A DNA stretch of 60,692 nucleotides from the NCBI GenBank assembly GCA_023435895.1, contig JAEZLH010000015.1, forward strand, positions 1 through 60,692, in the 5' to 3' direction. Shown piece after piece: positions 8,963-17,177 of the stretch (position 1 is its first letter; each line of letters begins with the position of its first letter). The notes under the pieces were generated by a model. It was given only the letters and a program-made list of their open reading frames with translations. It made no database searches and was not told where the DNA came from. Both the position numbers and the translations under genes were made by a program. This stretch comes from Bacillota bacterium. Its GTDB lineage: Bacteria; Bacillota; Clostridia; Lachnospirales; Lachnospiraceae.

Positions 8963-9775
8963 TTGCATACACTTGAGGACTTTAATCTTTCATTATCCGA
9001 ACATCGCTTCTGGTTACAAATCATGGGAGACCATTCTCGATTTATTTATTACTCCCTGGGTCCGACCGAGTCGGAATACATCATGTTGTCTCAGGAGTTT
9101 ATTACTCTATTCGATCAATTACTGGAAGAATTCAGGGGACAATTGCCCCACCTTGATATGGATAATTTGAATCCTAGATCCTATGAAACCACCTATCGAT
9201 TTCGAGACTTTTTAGTAAATTTGCTATCAAAATCTCTGACCCAAGAATTAAGATCCCAGTTGTCTCCATCTTTATTTAATGTGTTCTTAAATGAAGTTGA
9301 CGAATATCTTTATATAATTAATATGATGATGAATCAACAAAAGATTCTTTTTCATCCTTTGCATTATCATATGCTTTGGCTGCCCACTGCGGTAAATCAC
9401 GCCTCACTACTTGTGTCATCCTTTGACCCTACGGAACAAGATCTGATTAGTAGTGCCAAAAACCTAGAATTGGAGTTCAAGCAACTACACGCAAAAGCTT
9501 TAACTACAAACGGATTTCTAAGATGCGGTCTTGATTCCTTTCCTGCTCTGGATCGATTAAATGACTTATCCGTTATGACCACCAATCGTTTTCGTGAGTA
9601 CCTTGATAATATTCGTGATCAAAGAATGGATTATAAAATATTAGGTACCCTATATCCCTTATTGGCAGATCATATGTATCGTGAGGAATGTTATTATCTT
9701 CAGAAATTATTTTTATCCACTGACAGCAGTCGTAGACCGGATTGCGACCCCTCAAGTCCCAGATCCATTACTTAA
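8963..9775 (+). CDS. DUF2935 protein, probable metal-binding helical bundle
   Basis: A 270-residue, largely helical protein. Repeated acidic/His pairs mark DUF2935: SLSEHRFWLQIMGDH near the N-terminus, HPLHYHMLWLPTAVNHASLL in the middle and LADHMYREECYYL at the C-terminus, a spacing that suggests a carboxylate/His metal site. I choose TTG at 8963, which lies 8 bases after GGAGG (8950-8954). The longer reading from 8822 would overlap the YitT coding end and lacks homologous sequence before this point. It lies between YitT and a rubrerythrin-like gene, which hints at an oxygen- or metal-related role. Confidence 0.8.
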   Translation: MHTLEDFNLSLSEHRFWLQIMGDHSRFIYYSLGPTESEYIMLSQEFITLFDQLLEEFRGQLPHLDMDNLNPRSYETTYRFRDFLVNLLSKSLTQELRSQLSPSLFNVFLNEVDEYLYIINMMMNQQKILFHPLHYHMLWLPTAVNHASLLVSSFDPTEQDLISSAKNLELEFKQLHAKALTTNGFLRCGLDSFPALDRLNDLSVMTTNRFREYLDNIRDQRMDYKILGTLYPLLADHMYREECYYLQKLFLSTDSSRRPDCDPSSPRSIT

Positions 9776-9849
9776 TATCATCCGCATAATACCTCCTAAA
9801 TGGTCATATGATTATACAAACGAAGGAACAATCATATTCAGGAGGTTCT

Positions 9850-10386
9850 ATGGATTTTAAGCAAAGTAAGACCTATCAAAATATTCAAAGCATGTTCCTG
9901 CGAAAGCTTATGATCAGTACTTTATATAGCATATATAGCGACAAAGCAGTTGAAGAGCAATATATACAGATTAGCAATATCTTTTTAGCAGCCGCCAGAA
10001 ATGAAAAAGAACATGCGAGAATATTTTTAAGAAAATTAAACAACGATATGATTCCAAATACCGAAACGAATCTCTACGACTCAGTAGAAATTGGTTCCGA
10101 GACCAACGACCTCTGCAGAGAATATGCTGCAACCGCCAGAGAAGAGGGTTATATGGATATCGCATCCATATTCAGTGGAATTGCAAATATTGAACTGAAT
10201 CATAATCTTGTTTTTCGTAACCAATATGACGACATTCTTCGGCAAGAAGTTTTTTGCAAACCGGAGGAAGCCATTTGGATTTGTTTACAATGTGGAAATA
10301 TTATGGTTGGCGTATGCGCTCCTGAACGATGTCCAATCTGTGGCTTTCCACAGGGGTATTATCAATTGTACCAAGAACAAATTTAA
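9850..10386 (+). CDS. divergent rubrerythrin-like protein
   Basis: A 178-residue protein: a ferritin-like bundle (1-135) plus a C-terminal rubredoxin-type Fe(SCys)4 domain (Cys145, Cys148, Cys161, Cys164). By alignment with classical rubrerythrin, the ExxH pairs Glu52/His55 and Glu115/His118 and one further glutamate (Glu84) are kept. The first-helix glutamate is replaced by Lys19 and the other third-helix glutamate by Ile81, so a normal diiron site is doubtful. The start at 9850 follows AGGAGG by 4 bases. It follows the DUF2935 gene by 74 bases. Likely role in peroxide/oxygen defence, or a redox sensor derived from it. Confidence 0.8.
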   Translation: MDFKQSKTYQNIQSMFLRKLMISTLYSIYSDKAVEEQYIQISNIFLAAARNEKEHARIFLRKLNNDMIPNTETNLYDSVEIGSETNDLCREYAATAREEGYMDIASIFSGIANIELNHNLVFRNQYDDILRQEVFCKPEEAIWICLQCGNIMVGVCAPERCPICGFPQGYYQLYQEQI

Positions 10387-10408
10387 GGTTGAATTCTATT
10401 ATATTAAT

Positions 10409-10462
10409 GGGAGTGAAACAAATCAAATCCTTTCGATTGATTTTGCTTCACTCCCAATGTTT
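10409..10462 (+). terminator. terminator after the rubrerythrin-like gene
   Basis: GGGAGTGAAACAAATCAA (10409-10426) pairs with the complementary arm 10437-10455 with one bulge and one mismatch, followed by ATGTTTTAT. It lies between two convergent genes. An outer pair, GAATTCTATT (10391-10400) and AATAGAATTC (10476-10485), extends the symmetry. Confidence 0.7.
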
Positions 10463-11214
10463 TATAAATATCGGCAATAGAATTCATCATAGGTAAGGTC
10501 GCTATTATATACAGCTTCTGCAAAGTCTTTGCCAATAAAACGAAAATGCCATGGTTCATAATCGTATCCGGTTATTTGTTCTTTCCCCTTTGGATAGCGC
10601 AAAATAAATCCGTATCGATATGCATTTTCTGCCAACCATTGACCAGCTATGGTATCTGCAAAGCTCTGCTCCAGCTCATTAATATCCACAGCCAAACCAG
10701 TTTGGTGTTCACTGTGTCCCGGCCGCGCTGAAACCTTATCTCTTTGAATCTGATATTCATCTAATAGCATATAGGGTGTAATATTCATTAGATATACTTT
10801 CCACTGATAATAATAACTTCTATAGGTAGAAATAGCTTCTAAATGGATTCCCTCATTTAAAGCATCGCTGCACATTTCTTCAAAAGCGATTCTTGTATCA
10901 TGTCTTAACATCAAGCCATAAGTATTGTATAAAGGATTGATTTTCTCCAAATCGTTTGGAATGTAATCATTTGATAATTGATTGTATTTGTTGACTAACA
11001 CGGTGTATTGATCCGCATCTACAACCTTATGTATCCGCTGATAAAAGTCTGCATCCAGACCGATATTAACAAAGGTGATTACATCCACCCAAGCATCATA
11101 GGGGTGTTTTAGCTTATAATCAATATATAGCTCTTTATTTTCCTTCTTATAGTAAGGCAAAAAGGATATCTGTTTTAATTCTTCCATATAAAAATCTTTA
11201 CAATAGTCATCCAA
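10462..11214 (-). CDS. M15-family D-alanyl-D-alanine carboxypeptidase (VanY-like)
   Basis: A zinc peptidase of about 250 residues. The active-site set is intact: SEHQTGLAVDI supplies the zinc His170 and Asp177, and EPWHFRF supplies catalytic Glu220 and zinc His223. The substrate-loop arginine in STYRSYYYQ is also present. Such enzymes trim the terminal D-Ala of peptidoglycan stem peptides. No signal peptide or TM segment is visible, which is unusual for a wall enzyme. I take TTG at 11214, 9 bases after GGAG; a GTG at 11235 would give 7 more residues and cannot be excluded. Confidence 0.85.
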   Translation of the reverse strand: MDDYCKDFYMEELKQISFLPYYKKENKELYIDYKLKHPYDAWVDVITFVNIGLDADFYQRIHKVVDADQYTVLVNKYNQLSNDYIPNDLEKINPLYNTYGLMLRHDTRIAFEEMCSDALNEGIHLEAISTYRSYYYQWKVYLMNITPYMLLDEYQIQRDKVSARPGHSEHQTGLAVDINELEQSFADTIAGQWLAENAYRYGFILRYPKGKEQITGYDYEPWHFRFIGKDFAEAVYNSDLTYDEFYCRYL

Positions 11215-11330
11215 GCAACAACTCTCCTTATTCACAACTTATCTTTATCATATTTTTATTCAACTCGATTTATAAATAGAATAATGGATTAACAATCAAA
11301 TTTGTACGAAGCGCATACCCCCTAGGTTAG

Positions 11331-11375
11331 CTTTAAAAAAAGGGGGCTATCGTATACACAATAGCCAGCTTCCTT
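11331..11375 (-). terminator. rho-independent terminator of the CAP-protein gene
   Basis: On the minus strand GGCTAT and ATAGCC (11361-11366 and 11345-11350) form a stem around a 10-base loop, extended by AAGG/CCTT, and are followed by C's and a run of seven T's (plus-strand A-run 11335-11341). It lies 42 bases after the CAP gene's stop codon. Confidence 0.75.
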
Positions 11376-11416
11376 TTCTTAATATACTCTTTTCACTAAT
11401 TGATTAAAACCAATTT

Positions 11417-12175
11417 CTAATTTGTAAATTCCTGTGTCCAGTAATATTGACCGTTCTTTTGATATACGCCTATACCGATTTTTTTGAATTTTCCATTCAA
11501 GATATTTGCTCGATGACCAGGCGAATTCATCCATGCATTTACAACTATTTGAGGAGTTTTTTGTCCGTAGGCAATATTTTCACCTGCTGTATTATAAGAT
11601 ATTTTATATTCCTTTAACACTGTTGAAAAGCCTGTTCCATTTGGTCTGGTATGAGAAAATGATTGTAATATCTCCTGTGCTCTTTTATTAGCCGCAGAAG
11701 ATAACGTCTGATTGGTTGTAAAACCGGACAACCCTGCCTTTGATCGTTGTTGATTAATCAGTCGTAATACTTCATTAGCGAAACTGCTGCTTGTTGTTGA
11801 TGTTGCGCTTTCTGATTTAGCCGCGGGCTTCATTGTGGGATTTGAAGGGGTTTTCGTTGGAGCAGATGTAGAATTCGTACTGGCTCTGTCTCCTTGAACT
11901 GGTGAATTTGTTGATGCTGGTGCTTTAGTGGGCGTTTGGGTTGGTGTCTTGGTAATCTTAGGTGCGATCGAAGTGGAATTATTATTCTCAAAGGGAGTTG
12001 GTGATACCAATAAATCCGGTGTATCATCAATTATTTGACCGCTTTGATATGGTGTCTGTGTTACTACGGTGTCAGAACTGTTGTCTCCTGTTTTAAATTG
12101 ATGTTGATTATATGCATATGCACCATAAAATACCAATACCGCCAAACAAGCTAATGTTACAAACAATCTTTTCAT
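11417..12175 (-). CDS. secreted CAP/SCP-domain protein
   Basis: A 252-residue exported protein. An N-terminal hydrophobic segment (about 4-22) acts as signal or anchor. Residues about 60-125 are a Thr/Pro/Ser/Lys linker (TKTPTQTPTKAP). The CAP domain fills about 130-252 with the expected marks: RLINQQRSKAGL, FSHTRPNGTGF, GENIAYG, WMNSPGHRANIL and a final YWTQEF strand. Bacterial CAP proteins of this YkwD type are extracellular, of poorly known function. GGAGG lies before the ATG, and a candidate promoter is at 12206-12233. Its linker resembles that of the DUF4352 lipoprotein at 722. Confidence 0.9.
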   Translation of the reverse strand: MKRLFVTLACLAVLVFYGAYAYNQHQFKTGDNSSDTVVTQTPYQSGQIIDDTPDLLVSPTPFENNNSTSIAPKITKTPTQTPTKAPASTNSPVQGDRASTNSTSAPTKTPSNPTMKPAAKSESATSTTSSSFANEVLRLINQQRSKAGLSGFTTNQTLSSAANKRAQEILQSFSHTRPNGTGFSTVLKEYKISYNTAGENIAYGQKTPQIVVNAWMNSPGHRANILNGKFKKIGIGVYQKNGQYYWTQEFTN

Positions 12176-12205
12176 TGCAAAACCTCCTTGCTGTCATAAA
12201 ATACT

Positions 12206-12233
12206 ATTATAAATAGGGATTTAAAATGAGCAA
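12206..12233 (-). promoter_or_regulatory. candidate promoter of the CAP-protein gene
   Basis: On the minus strand TTGCTC (12228-12233), a 16-bp spacer and a perfect TATAAT (12206-12211), about 30 bases upstream of the ATG. The rest of the 12176-12489 divergent region shows no ORF. Confidence 0.4.
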
Positions 12234-12489
12234 AATAAATTTACAAACTATCTCTAATTCTGATAAATACCCGAATCATCTTTAGATAGTATATAATTTT
12301 ATGATTTCCATAGAGGGTCATTTTTATGTATTACATAATTAGACACTTTCAGTCCAAAAAAGCATAATTTTTATGTATAACCATAATTGGTTTGAATTAA
12401 CATAATTTTTCATGATGATATTCTTCACAACGGAAATACTAATTTTGAAAGTAGTGTTCTCGCTGTTATTTTAGAAAGTGAGGAAGCTA

Positions 12490-12894
12490 ATGTTAAAAGC
12501 GAAATTATGCAGTTTTGCTATGGCAGGCATTCTTGGATGCGCAGGCTTCATGCCCATGTATGCCAATGCAGCAGAAACGAATCAAGAATCAGTAACACTG
12601 TCGGATAAAAATGATAATCAGAAGGATAGAAAAGCTGCTTTTAAAGAATCAATGGAAAATGCCAATCAAAAATGGAACTCACTAACAAGTCAGCAAAAAG
12701 ATGAGGTTTATGCCCTGATTGAAGATGAGATGAAAGCGGAAATAAAGCTTTTGGACAAACTGGTAGAATTTGAAATCATCAGCAAAGATGATGCAACTGC
12801 TGTGAAAGGGCATCTAATGGGTCGATTTGGTCAGCTCAAAAAAAGCGGGGAATTTCCGTTTATGAGACAACGTGGTGAGAAAAAGCAGAAATAA
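12490..12894 (+). CDS. secreted DUF2680 (YckD-like) protein
   Basis: A 134-residue exported protein. Signal peptide about 1-28 (hydrophobic core SFAMAGILGCAGFMPMY, cleavage likely at ANA-AET). The mature part is a charged two-helix domain typical of DUF2680, with EIISKDDATAVKGHLMGRF matching the family's helix-turn-helix hairpin and a basic tail (RQRGEKKQK). Function unknown. The ATG at 12490 is preferred to the GTG at 12478 because AGGA lies 5 bases before it. A strong hairpin follows at 12964. Confidence 0.75.
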   Translation: MLKAKLCSFAMAGILGCAGFMPMYANAAETNQESVTLSDKNDNQKDRKAAFKESMENANQKWNSLTSQQKDEVYALIEDEMKAEIKLLDKLVEFEIISKDDATAVKGHLMGRFGQLKKSGEFPFMRQRGEKKQK

Positions 12895-12963
12895 TTGAAA
12901 CTGAAGTAAGATAGGTTACGATTTAAATAACAGCCCGCACACTAACTTTCTTTCATATAAATA

Positions 12964-13001
12964 GGGTAATAGCAAAATAGTAAAATATTTTGCTATTACC
13001 C
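12964..13001. repeat. perfect 16-bp inverted repeat
   Basis: GGGTAATAGCAAAATA (12964-12979) is exactly complementary to 12986-13001, with a 6-base loop. It lies 70 bases after the DUF2680 gene and 110 before the 57-residue ORF. No T-run follows on either strand, so it is a hairpin or binding site, or a weak terminator. Confidence 0.6.
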
Positions 13002-13110
13002 ATATATAATCCTTAATTCATTGCTTTCGTGCTTTTGCTTTGTACAATCGTCAATGAATATCATTTAACCAATCAACTTTCTAAAAGATTACTTTGAAAG
13101 GAGTTTTACT

Positions 13111-13284
13111 ATGAACGATTATCCTTATCCAACAACCAGTTATTCCAATCCAGAAATCAATTCAGGAAATAATCCAGAGAGCAACCCAGAAAGTACCACT
13201 TCTCATGAACCGGAAATCAATCAGCCGGAACCCTCTAGTGCTACCCCTTCTATCCCCCAAGAAATGCCGGTCAGAAGTGAATAG
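13111..13284 (+). CDS. small Pro/Ser/Glu/Asn-rich ORF of 57 residues
   Basis: An ATG at 13111, 7 bases after AAAGGAG, opens a 57-codon frame ending in TAG at 13282-13284. The product (starting MNDYPYPTTSYSNPEIN) is hydrophilic and low in complexity, with NPE/EPE-type repeats, no cysteine, no signal peptide and no membrane segment. The ribosome-binding site is as good as those of its neighbours, which is the main reason to call it. No family is recognised. It could be a genuine small disordered protein or the remnant of a longer surface-protein linker. It ends 28 bases before the convergent ferredoxin gene. Confidence 0.55.
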   Translation: MNDYPYPTTSYSNPEINSGNNPESNPESTTSHEPEINQPEPSSATPSIPQEMPVRSE

Positions 13285-13311
13285 ACACTTCTCAAAGAGC
13301 CGTACTTGCAA

Positions 13312-14016
13312 CTAATCTAAAATACTTCCATCCGTGGAGATCGTTACAGTCTGCCAAGGCAAGAATTTGCCGCTGTTTTTTAGGGCCGTAATGGTTGCAT
13401 GCTCCAAACCACCGCAACAGGGTACTTCCATTCTAACAATTGTAACACTTTTTATATTATTATTTTTAATAATAGCAGTTAGCTTCTCACTGTAATCACC
13501 ATCATCCAGCTTGGGACATCCGATCAATGTAATGTGATTTTTTATGAATTGATTATGAAAATCACCGTACGCAAATGCAGTGCAATCTGCCGCAATTAAA
13601 AGATTTGCATTATTAAAATAAGGTGCATTGATTGGTACCAGTTTAATTTGAATCGGCCACTGAGATAGATAACTTTGAGGAGTCTTAGTTTGATATAACT
13701 CTTGGCTTGGTTGTTCTACTCTATTAATCGCTTTTAGTTGAGTGCCGGGGCATCCACTGGGACGTTTGTCTTCCTGCTTACTGTTTTGATTCGCAATAAC
13801 CGCTGCTTCATTAAATGCCTCTGCCTCTCGCTCCTCAAAGCTAAGTGCTTCAGTGGGACAGGACGGTAAGCAAGCACCTAACCCATCACAATAATCGTCT
13901 CTTAATAATTTTGCCTTCCCATCTATTAATCCAATTGCCCCTTCATGACATGCCTGTACACAAAGCCCACACCCATTACATTTTTCTTCATCAATCTTTA
14001 TAATTTTTCTTAACAT
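13312..14016 (-). CDS. 4Fe-4S ferredoxin-domain protein (Crp-associated)
   Basis: A 234-residue protein. Residues 1-65 form a two-cluster ferredoxin: CNGCGLCVQAC is canonical, while the second motif is CDGLGACLPSCP, which lacks the usual CxxC spacing. A further GCPGT motif lies at about 88, and the C-terminal domain has LIAADCTAFAYGDFH, LIGCPKLDD and EVPCCGGLEH motifs with conserved Cys. Proteins of this layout commonly sit beside a Crp/Fnr regulator, often with a hybrid-cluster protein, in anaerobes. Here the regulator is divergent, and no hcp gene is in the window. The likely job is electron transfer or metal/redox chemistry. Confidence 0.85.
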   Translation of the reverse strand: MLRKIIKIDEEKCNGCGLCVQACHEGAIGLIDGKAKLLRDDYCDGLGACLPSCPTEALSFEEREAEAFNEAAVIANQNSKQEDKRPSGCPGTQLKAINRVEQPSQELYQTKTPQSYLSQWPIQIKLVPINAPYFNNANLLIAADCTAFAYGDFHNQFIKNHITLIGCPKLDDGDYSEKLTAIIKNNNIKSVTIVRMEVPCCGGLEHATITALKNSGKFLPWQTVTISTDGSILD

Positions 14017-14122
14017 TATAACTTCCTCCTAATATTTTGTTTCTAAACATCATCTATCATCTATTGACTTTCTATTAAGAGAATACTATATTTAATCACA
14101 TAAGTATGTTGTAATTCCAACG

Positions 14123-14179
14123 TAAATAAATTTATTTAGATGATTCATCAAATCAGTGCATCTTACAACATGCAAGATG
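14123..14179. promoter_or_regulatory. candidate operators between the ferredoxin and Crp genes
   Basis: Two symmetric elements lie in the divergent region. TAAATAAATTTATTTA (14123-14138) is a perfect 16-bp palindrome. CATCTT (14159-14164) and AAGATG (14174-14179) form an inverted repeat around 9 bases, with TGCAT/ATGCA nested in it. Either could be bound by the adjacent Crp-family regulator. Assignment is by position only. Confidence 0.3.
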
Positions 14180-14299
14180 AGTTCGTATTAATAAATTACT
14201 AATGTGCATCGCATAAAAGGCTTTATATGTCACCTGAAATGTATATCAATTATGATTTTAAGTCGGTTATCAAAGTATAACAGAAAGGTAATCAGTACC

Positions 14300-14959
14300 A
14301 TGAATCAATATATAAATATTTTGAAGTCGGTTACATTATTTGAAGGATTAAAAGAGGAGGAAATGGAAGCAGTTCTTTCCTGTTTATCCGCAAAAACCGG
14401 AAGCTATGCCAAAAACCAAATGATTTTTAATCATGGAGATCAAACAACAAACATCGGTATCATACTGTCCGGTCAAGCACAGGTAATTAAAGAAGATTAT
14501 TATGGTAACCGTAATCTGATCACTAATTTAGTGGAAGGTATGTTATTTGGAGAGACTTTTGTATGTGCGGATATAAAAACACTTCCGGTCAGTGTAATCT
14601 GCACGGCCGAAAGTATTATTCTTTGGGTTGACTATCGAAGAATCATTTCGCCTTGCACACAAGCTTGCGCCTTCCATAGTACCCTTATTTACAATATGTT
14701 AAAAATCGTATCCATGAAAAATCTCATACTCAGCCAAAAAATCGAATTCACCTCTAAACGAACAACGAAGGAAAAGCTGTTATCCTTCCTCTCTTCCGAA
14801 GCACAACGATCGGGCAGCAATCATTTTTTTATTCCTTTTAACCGACAAGAATTAGCTGATTATCTCAGCGTTGATCGAAGTGCTATGTCCTATGAATTAA
14901 GCAAATTACAAAAGGAAAGAAGGTTAACCTTTCATAAAAATGAATTCACATTGTTATAG
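14300..14959 (+). CDS. Crp/Fnr-family transcriptional regulator
   Basis: A 219-residue regulator. The N-terminal cNMP-binding fold (about 10-115) shows LFEGLKEEEME and GIILSGQAQVIKEDYYG. The usual cyclic-nucleotide phosphate loop (GExxxxRxA) is not conserved; it reads GETFVCADIKTLP, so it probably does not bind cAMP. A dimer helix follows, then a winged HTH with PFNRQELADYLSVDRSAMSYELSKLQ. The ATG at 14300 gives the family's usual length; the reading from 14204 adds 32 residues without homology. It is divergent from the ferredoxin gene, a typical pairing that suggests control of that gene. Confidence 0.88.
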   Translation: MNQYINILKSVTLFEGLKEEEMEAVLSCLSAKTGSYAKNQMIFNHGDQTTNIGIILSGQAQVIKEDYYGNRNLITNLVEGMLFGETFVCADIKTLPVSVICTAESIILWVDYRRIISPCTQACAFHSTLIYNMLKIVSMKNLILSQKIEFTSKRTTKEKLLSFLSSEAQRSGSNHFFIPFNRQELADYLSVDRSAMSYELSKLQKERRLTFHKNEFTLL

Positions 14960-14971
14960 CTTACTAATTGC

Positions 14972-15832
14972 TTAATGAATCGCTCTCTTATGATGGGTTC
15001 CACCCATTACTTCTGACACATCATTGACGGTAACAAAAGCATTGGTATCCTTGTCATTTACTATAGCTCGTAATTTGGCCAACTCAAGACGGGATATCAC
15101 GGAGTAAATAACTGTCTTCTCATTGTTGGTATATCCTCCTCGACCTTCTAAAAAGGTTACACCACGTCCCAGTCGGTCGTTGATTGCTGATGCAATCTCT
15201 TCTCCATTTGTTGTAACAATCATAACCGCTTTGGCTTCATCAAGACCCTCAATGATAATATCCACCGCTTTATGTGCCACAAAGTAGGCTAACATCGAAT
15301 AAAGTGCGCGATCCCAACTCATAATATATGCCGCAATGAGGTAGATAAAGATATTAAAGATTAAAACAATCTGGCCGATTGAAAACGGGCTTGCCTTGGT
15401 TAATATAATCGCCATTATTTCAGTTCCATCCAAAGAGCCGCCATATCGCAATATCATTCCTACTCCTGCTCCAAGAATGATGCCACCAAATACCGTTGCC
15501 AAAAGAATATCATCCGTCAATTGTGGTACTGGATGAAAAATATACATAAACAAAGAGAAAAAGGTTACCGAGAAAAGTGATGTTATAACAAAGGTTTTAC
15601 CAATTTGTTTATAACCGATAAATAAAAACGGAAGATTTAGTAGGAATGTAAATATGGAAATTGGTATCTCAGTAACACGACCTGCCATAATGGCAATGCC
15701 GATAATTCCTCCGTCAATTATATCATTGGGAATCAAGAATATCTCAAGTCCCATAGCCGCAACTAATGCACCAATAAGCAACAGACTATATTTCTTTAAT
15801 GTATTGTAAATTAGATGTTTCTTATTTTTCAT
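14972..15832 (-). CDS. YitT-family (DUF161/DUF2179) membrane protein, second copy
   Basis: A 286-residue membrane protein with five to six TM segments in residues about 12-190, the motifs DGGIIGIAIMAG and RYGGSLDGTEIMAIIL, and a C-terminal DUF2179 domain (about 205-280: FLEGRGGYTNNEKTVIYSVISR). GGAGA precedes the ATG. It converges on the Crp gene with 12 bases between the stop codons. It is paralogous to the protein at 7990, but the two are clearly diverged, so this is not a recent duplication. Function not established. Confidence 0.9.
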   Translation of the reverse strand: MKNKKHLIYNTLKKYSLLLIGALVAAMGLEIFLIPNDIIDGGIIGIAIMAGRVTEIPISIFTFLLNLPFLFIGYKQIGKTFVITSLFSVTFFSLFMYIFHPVPQLTDDILLATVFGGIILGAGVGMILRYGGSLDGTEIMAIILTKASPFSIGQIVLIFNIFIYLIAAYIMSWDRALYSMLAYFVAHKAVDIIIEGLDEAKAVMIVTTNGEEIASAINDRLGRGVTFLEGRGGYTNNEKTVIYSVISRLELAKLRAIVNDKDTNAFVTVNDVSEVMGGTHHKRAIH

Positions 15833-15934
15833 AGCTTGTCTCCACTCTTTCTAAACAACAGTTAATAAATGTTACGATACCCGTTTTCGAAAGCAAACAA
15901 AGCCAAACAGAAAAACCCCCATCAACCTATCTTC

Positions 15935-17065
15935 TTAAATTGGTTTTACGGGCATTCCATTCACCTCTACTTCATCCGTTATCTCAATAACAATACATTT
16001 ACGCCCTTCTACCATCTTTGTCTGAATCAGGTCGATTCTTTCGGGATTGACCTTTACTACCACATCCGGTGTCTTCACCTCAAACACTCTGGTATTGGTC
16101 AAATTTGCTGCTACTAATGTAGCATATTCCCCTGCTGTATTCTCATAATGCTTATCAAATTCAGCCAGCTTTTCTTCCTCCACGCCACTTTCAGAAAGAA
16201 GCGCTCTTACTTCGCCTCGGTCAAGGGTCAGTGGCTCCGGAATTTCTTTCATCTTGTGTTCCTCAAGAATATCATTCAGCTTATCATGAATATTTCTGAC
16301 AATCTCATATTCACATTCTTCCCCTAAAGTCTCCTTAATCAGTGTTTGAAAGGTTTCTTTTTGTATGGCTGCCGACATGGGTACATCACATCCCAGAAGA
16401 CCATCAACTAGCCCCTCGTTTAGTTCTTCCGAATCTTTTGAATAATATAATATACTATGAATATCCGTACTACGGTCATTAAACGCAGGAAACAAAAATC
16501 CGTTAGCAGGAGCTCCTACCACCCAATCCTGTATTCTCTTTTGAATTTGGTTGGTGTCCGTATTATAGCTTAATCCAGGTTTTGAAAGTTTTACAGGACA
16601 AAGGGAGCATAATATGTAACGATACACCTCCTCAGAGGCATCCTCCATAAGTTGCTTATCACTTGACCTACCTGGCACATCATATGCAGAATAAATCAAA
16701 AGGATGAGATAACTTCCCACAAAATCATATAGTTGTACAATCCTTTGATAAAATTCGTCTAACAGCTCCTCTTCTTTTAATTCACTATCACGAAGCTTCA
16801 GTAAAAACTCCTGCGTTCCTCCATTGAACTCTGATTCCGTTGGAAATTCCATATTCATCAAGTTTTTACCGATGGAGCCCGATAAGGTTTTCTTGAAAAT
16901 TTCAAAATATTTAAAAGTTTCTTCCTCCGGCATACAAAGAAAAGATTCTGTAAACCTTGCTTTTATTTCTTTTTCTCCATCCACATAGCAACCACTGACT
17001 TTAGTAATTGTACAATTTTCGTGATTGAATTGCTTTTTTATTTCTGAAATCTCACTATTTATCAT
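15935..17065 (-). CDS. DUF4317 protein
   Basis: A 376-residue soluble protein matching DUF4317 by its opening (MINSEISEIKKQFN...CTITKVSGCYVDGEKE), its ARFTESFLCMPEEE segment and the C-terminal VKVNPERIDLIQTK...GRKCIVIEI block. The family is largely confined to Clostridia and has no known function. GGAGG lies before the ATG, and a good promoter is at 17099-17127. It appears monocistronic. Confidence 0.85.
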   Translation of the reverse strand: MINSEISEIKKQFNHENCTITKVSGCYVDGEKEIKARFTESFLCMPEEETFKYFEIFKKTLSGSIGKNLMNMEFPTESEFNGGTQEFLLKLRDSELKEEELLDEFYQRIVQLYDFVGSYLILLIYSAYDVPGRSSDKQLMEDASEEVYRYILCSLCPVKLSKPGLSYNTDTNQIQKRIQDWVVGAPANGFLFPAFNDRSTDIHSILYYSKDSEELNEGLVDGLLGCDVPMSAAIQKETFQTLIKETLGEECEYEIVRNIHDKLNDILEEHKMKEIPEPLTLDRGEVRALLSESGVEEEKLAEFDKHYENTAGEYATLVAANLTNTRVFEVKTPDVVVKVNPERIDLIQTKMVEGRKCIVIEITDEVEVNGMPVKPI

Positions 17066-17098
17066 CTAATTTTCCTCCCTGTTCATCCTGTACAGAAA

Positions 17099-17127
17099 AT
17101 TTTATCATCTTGTTCAGCGATAATCAA
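17099..17127 (-). promoter_or_regulatory. candidate promoter of the DUF4317 gene
   Basis: On the minus strand TTGATT (17122-17127), 17-bp spacer, TAAAAT (17099-17104), about 34 bases upstream of the ATG. Confidence 0.5.
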
Positions 17128-17177
17128 GTAGATCAATTACCGATTCCCTTTTTCATCTCTCCCTGTTTTGTGGTTAT

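Noticed and set aside
7990..15832. The two YitT genes as a recent duplication or mobile repeat
   Set aside because: The proteins share family motifs but differ through most positions and lie on opposite strands with different neighbours.
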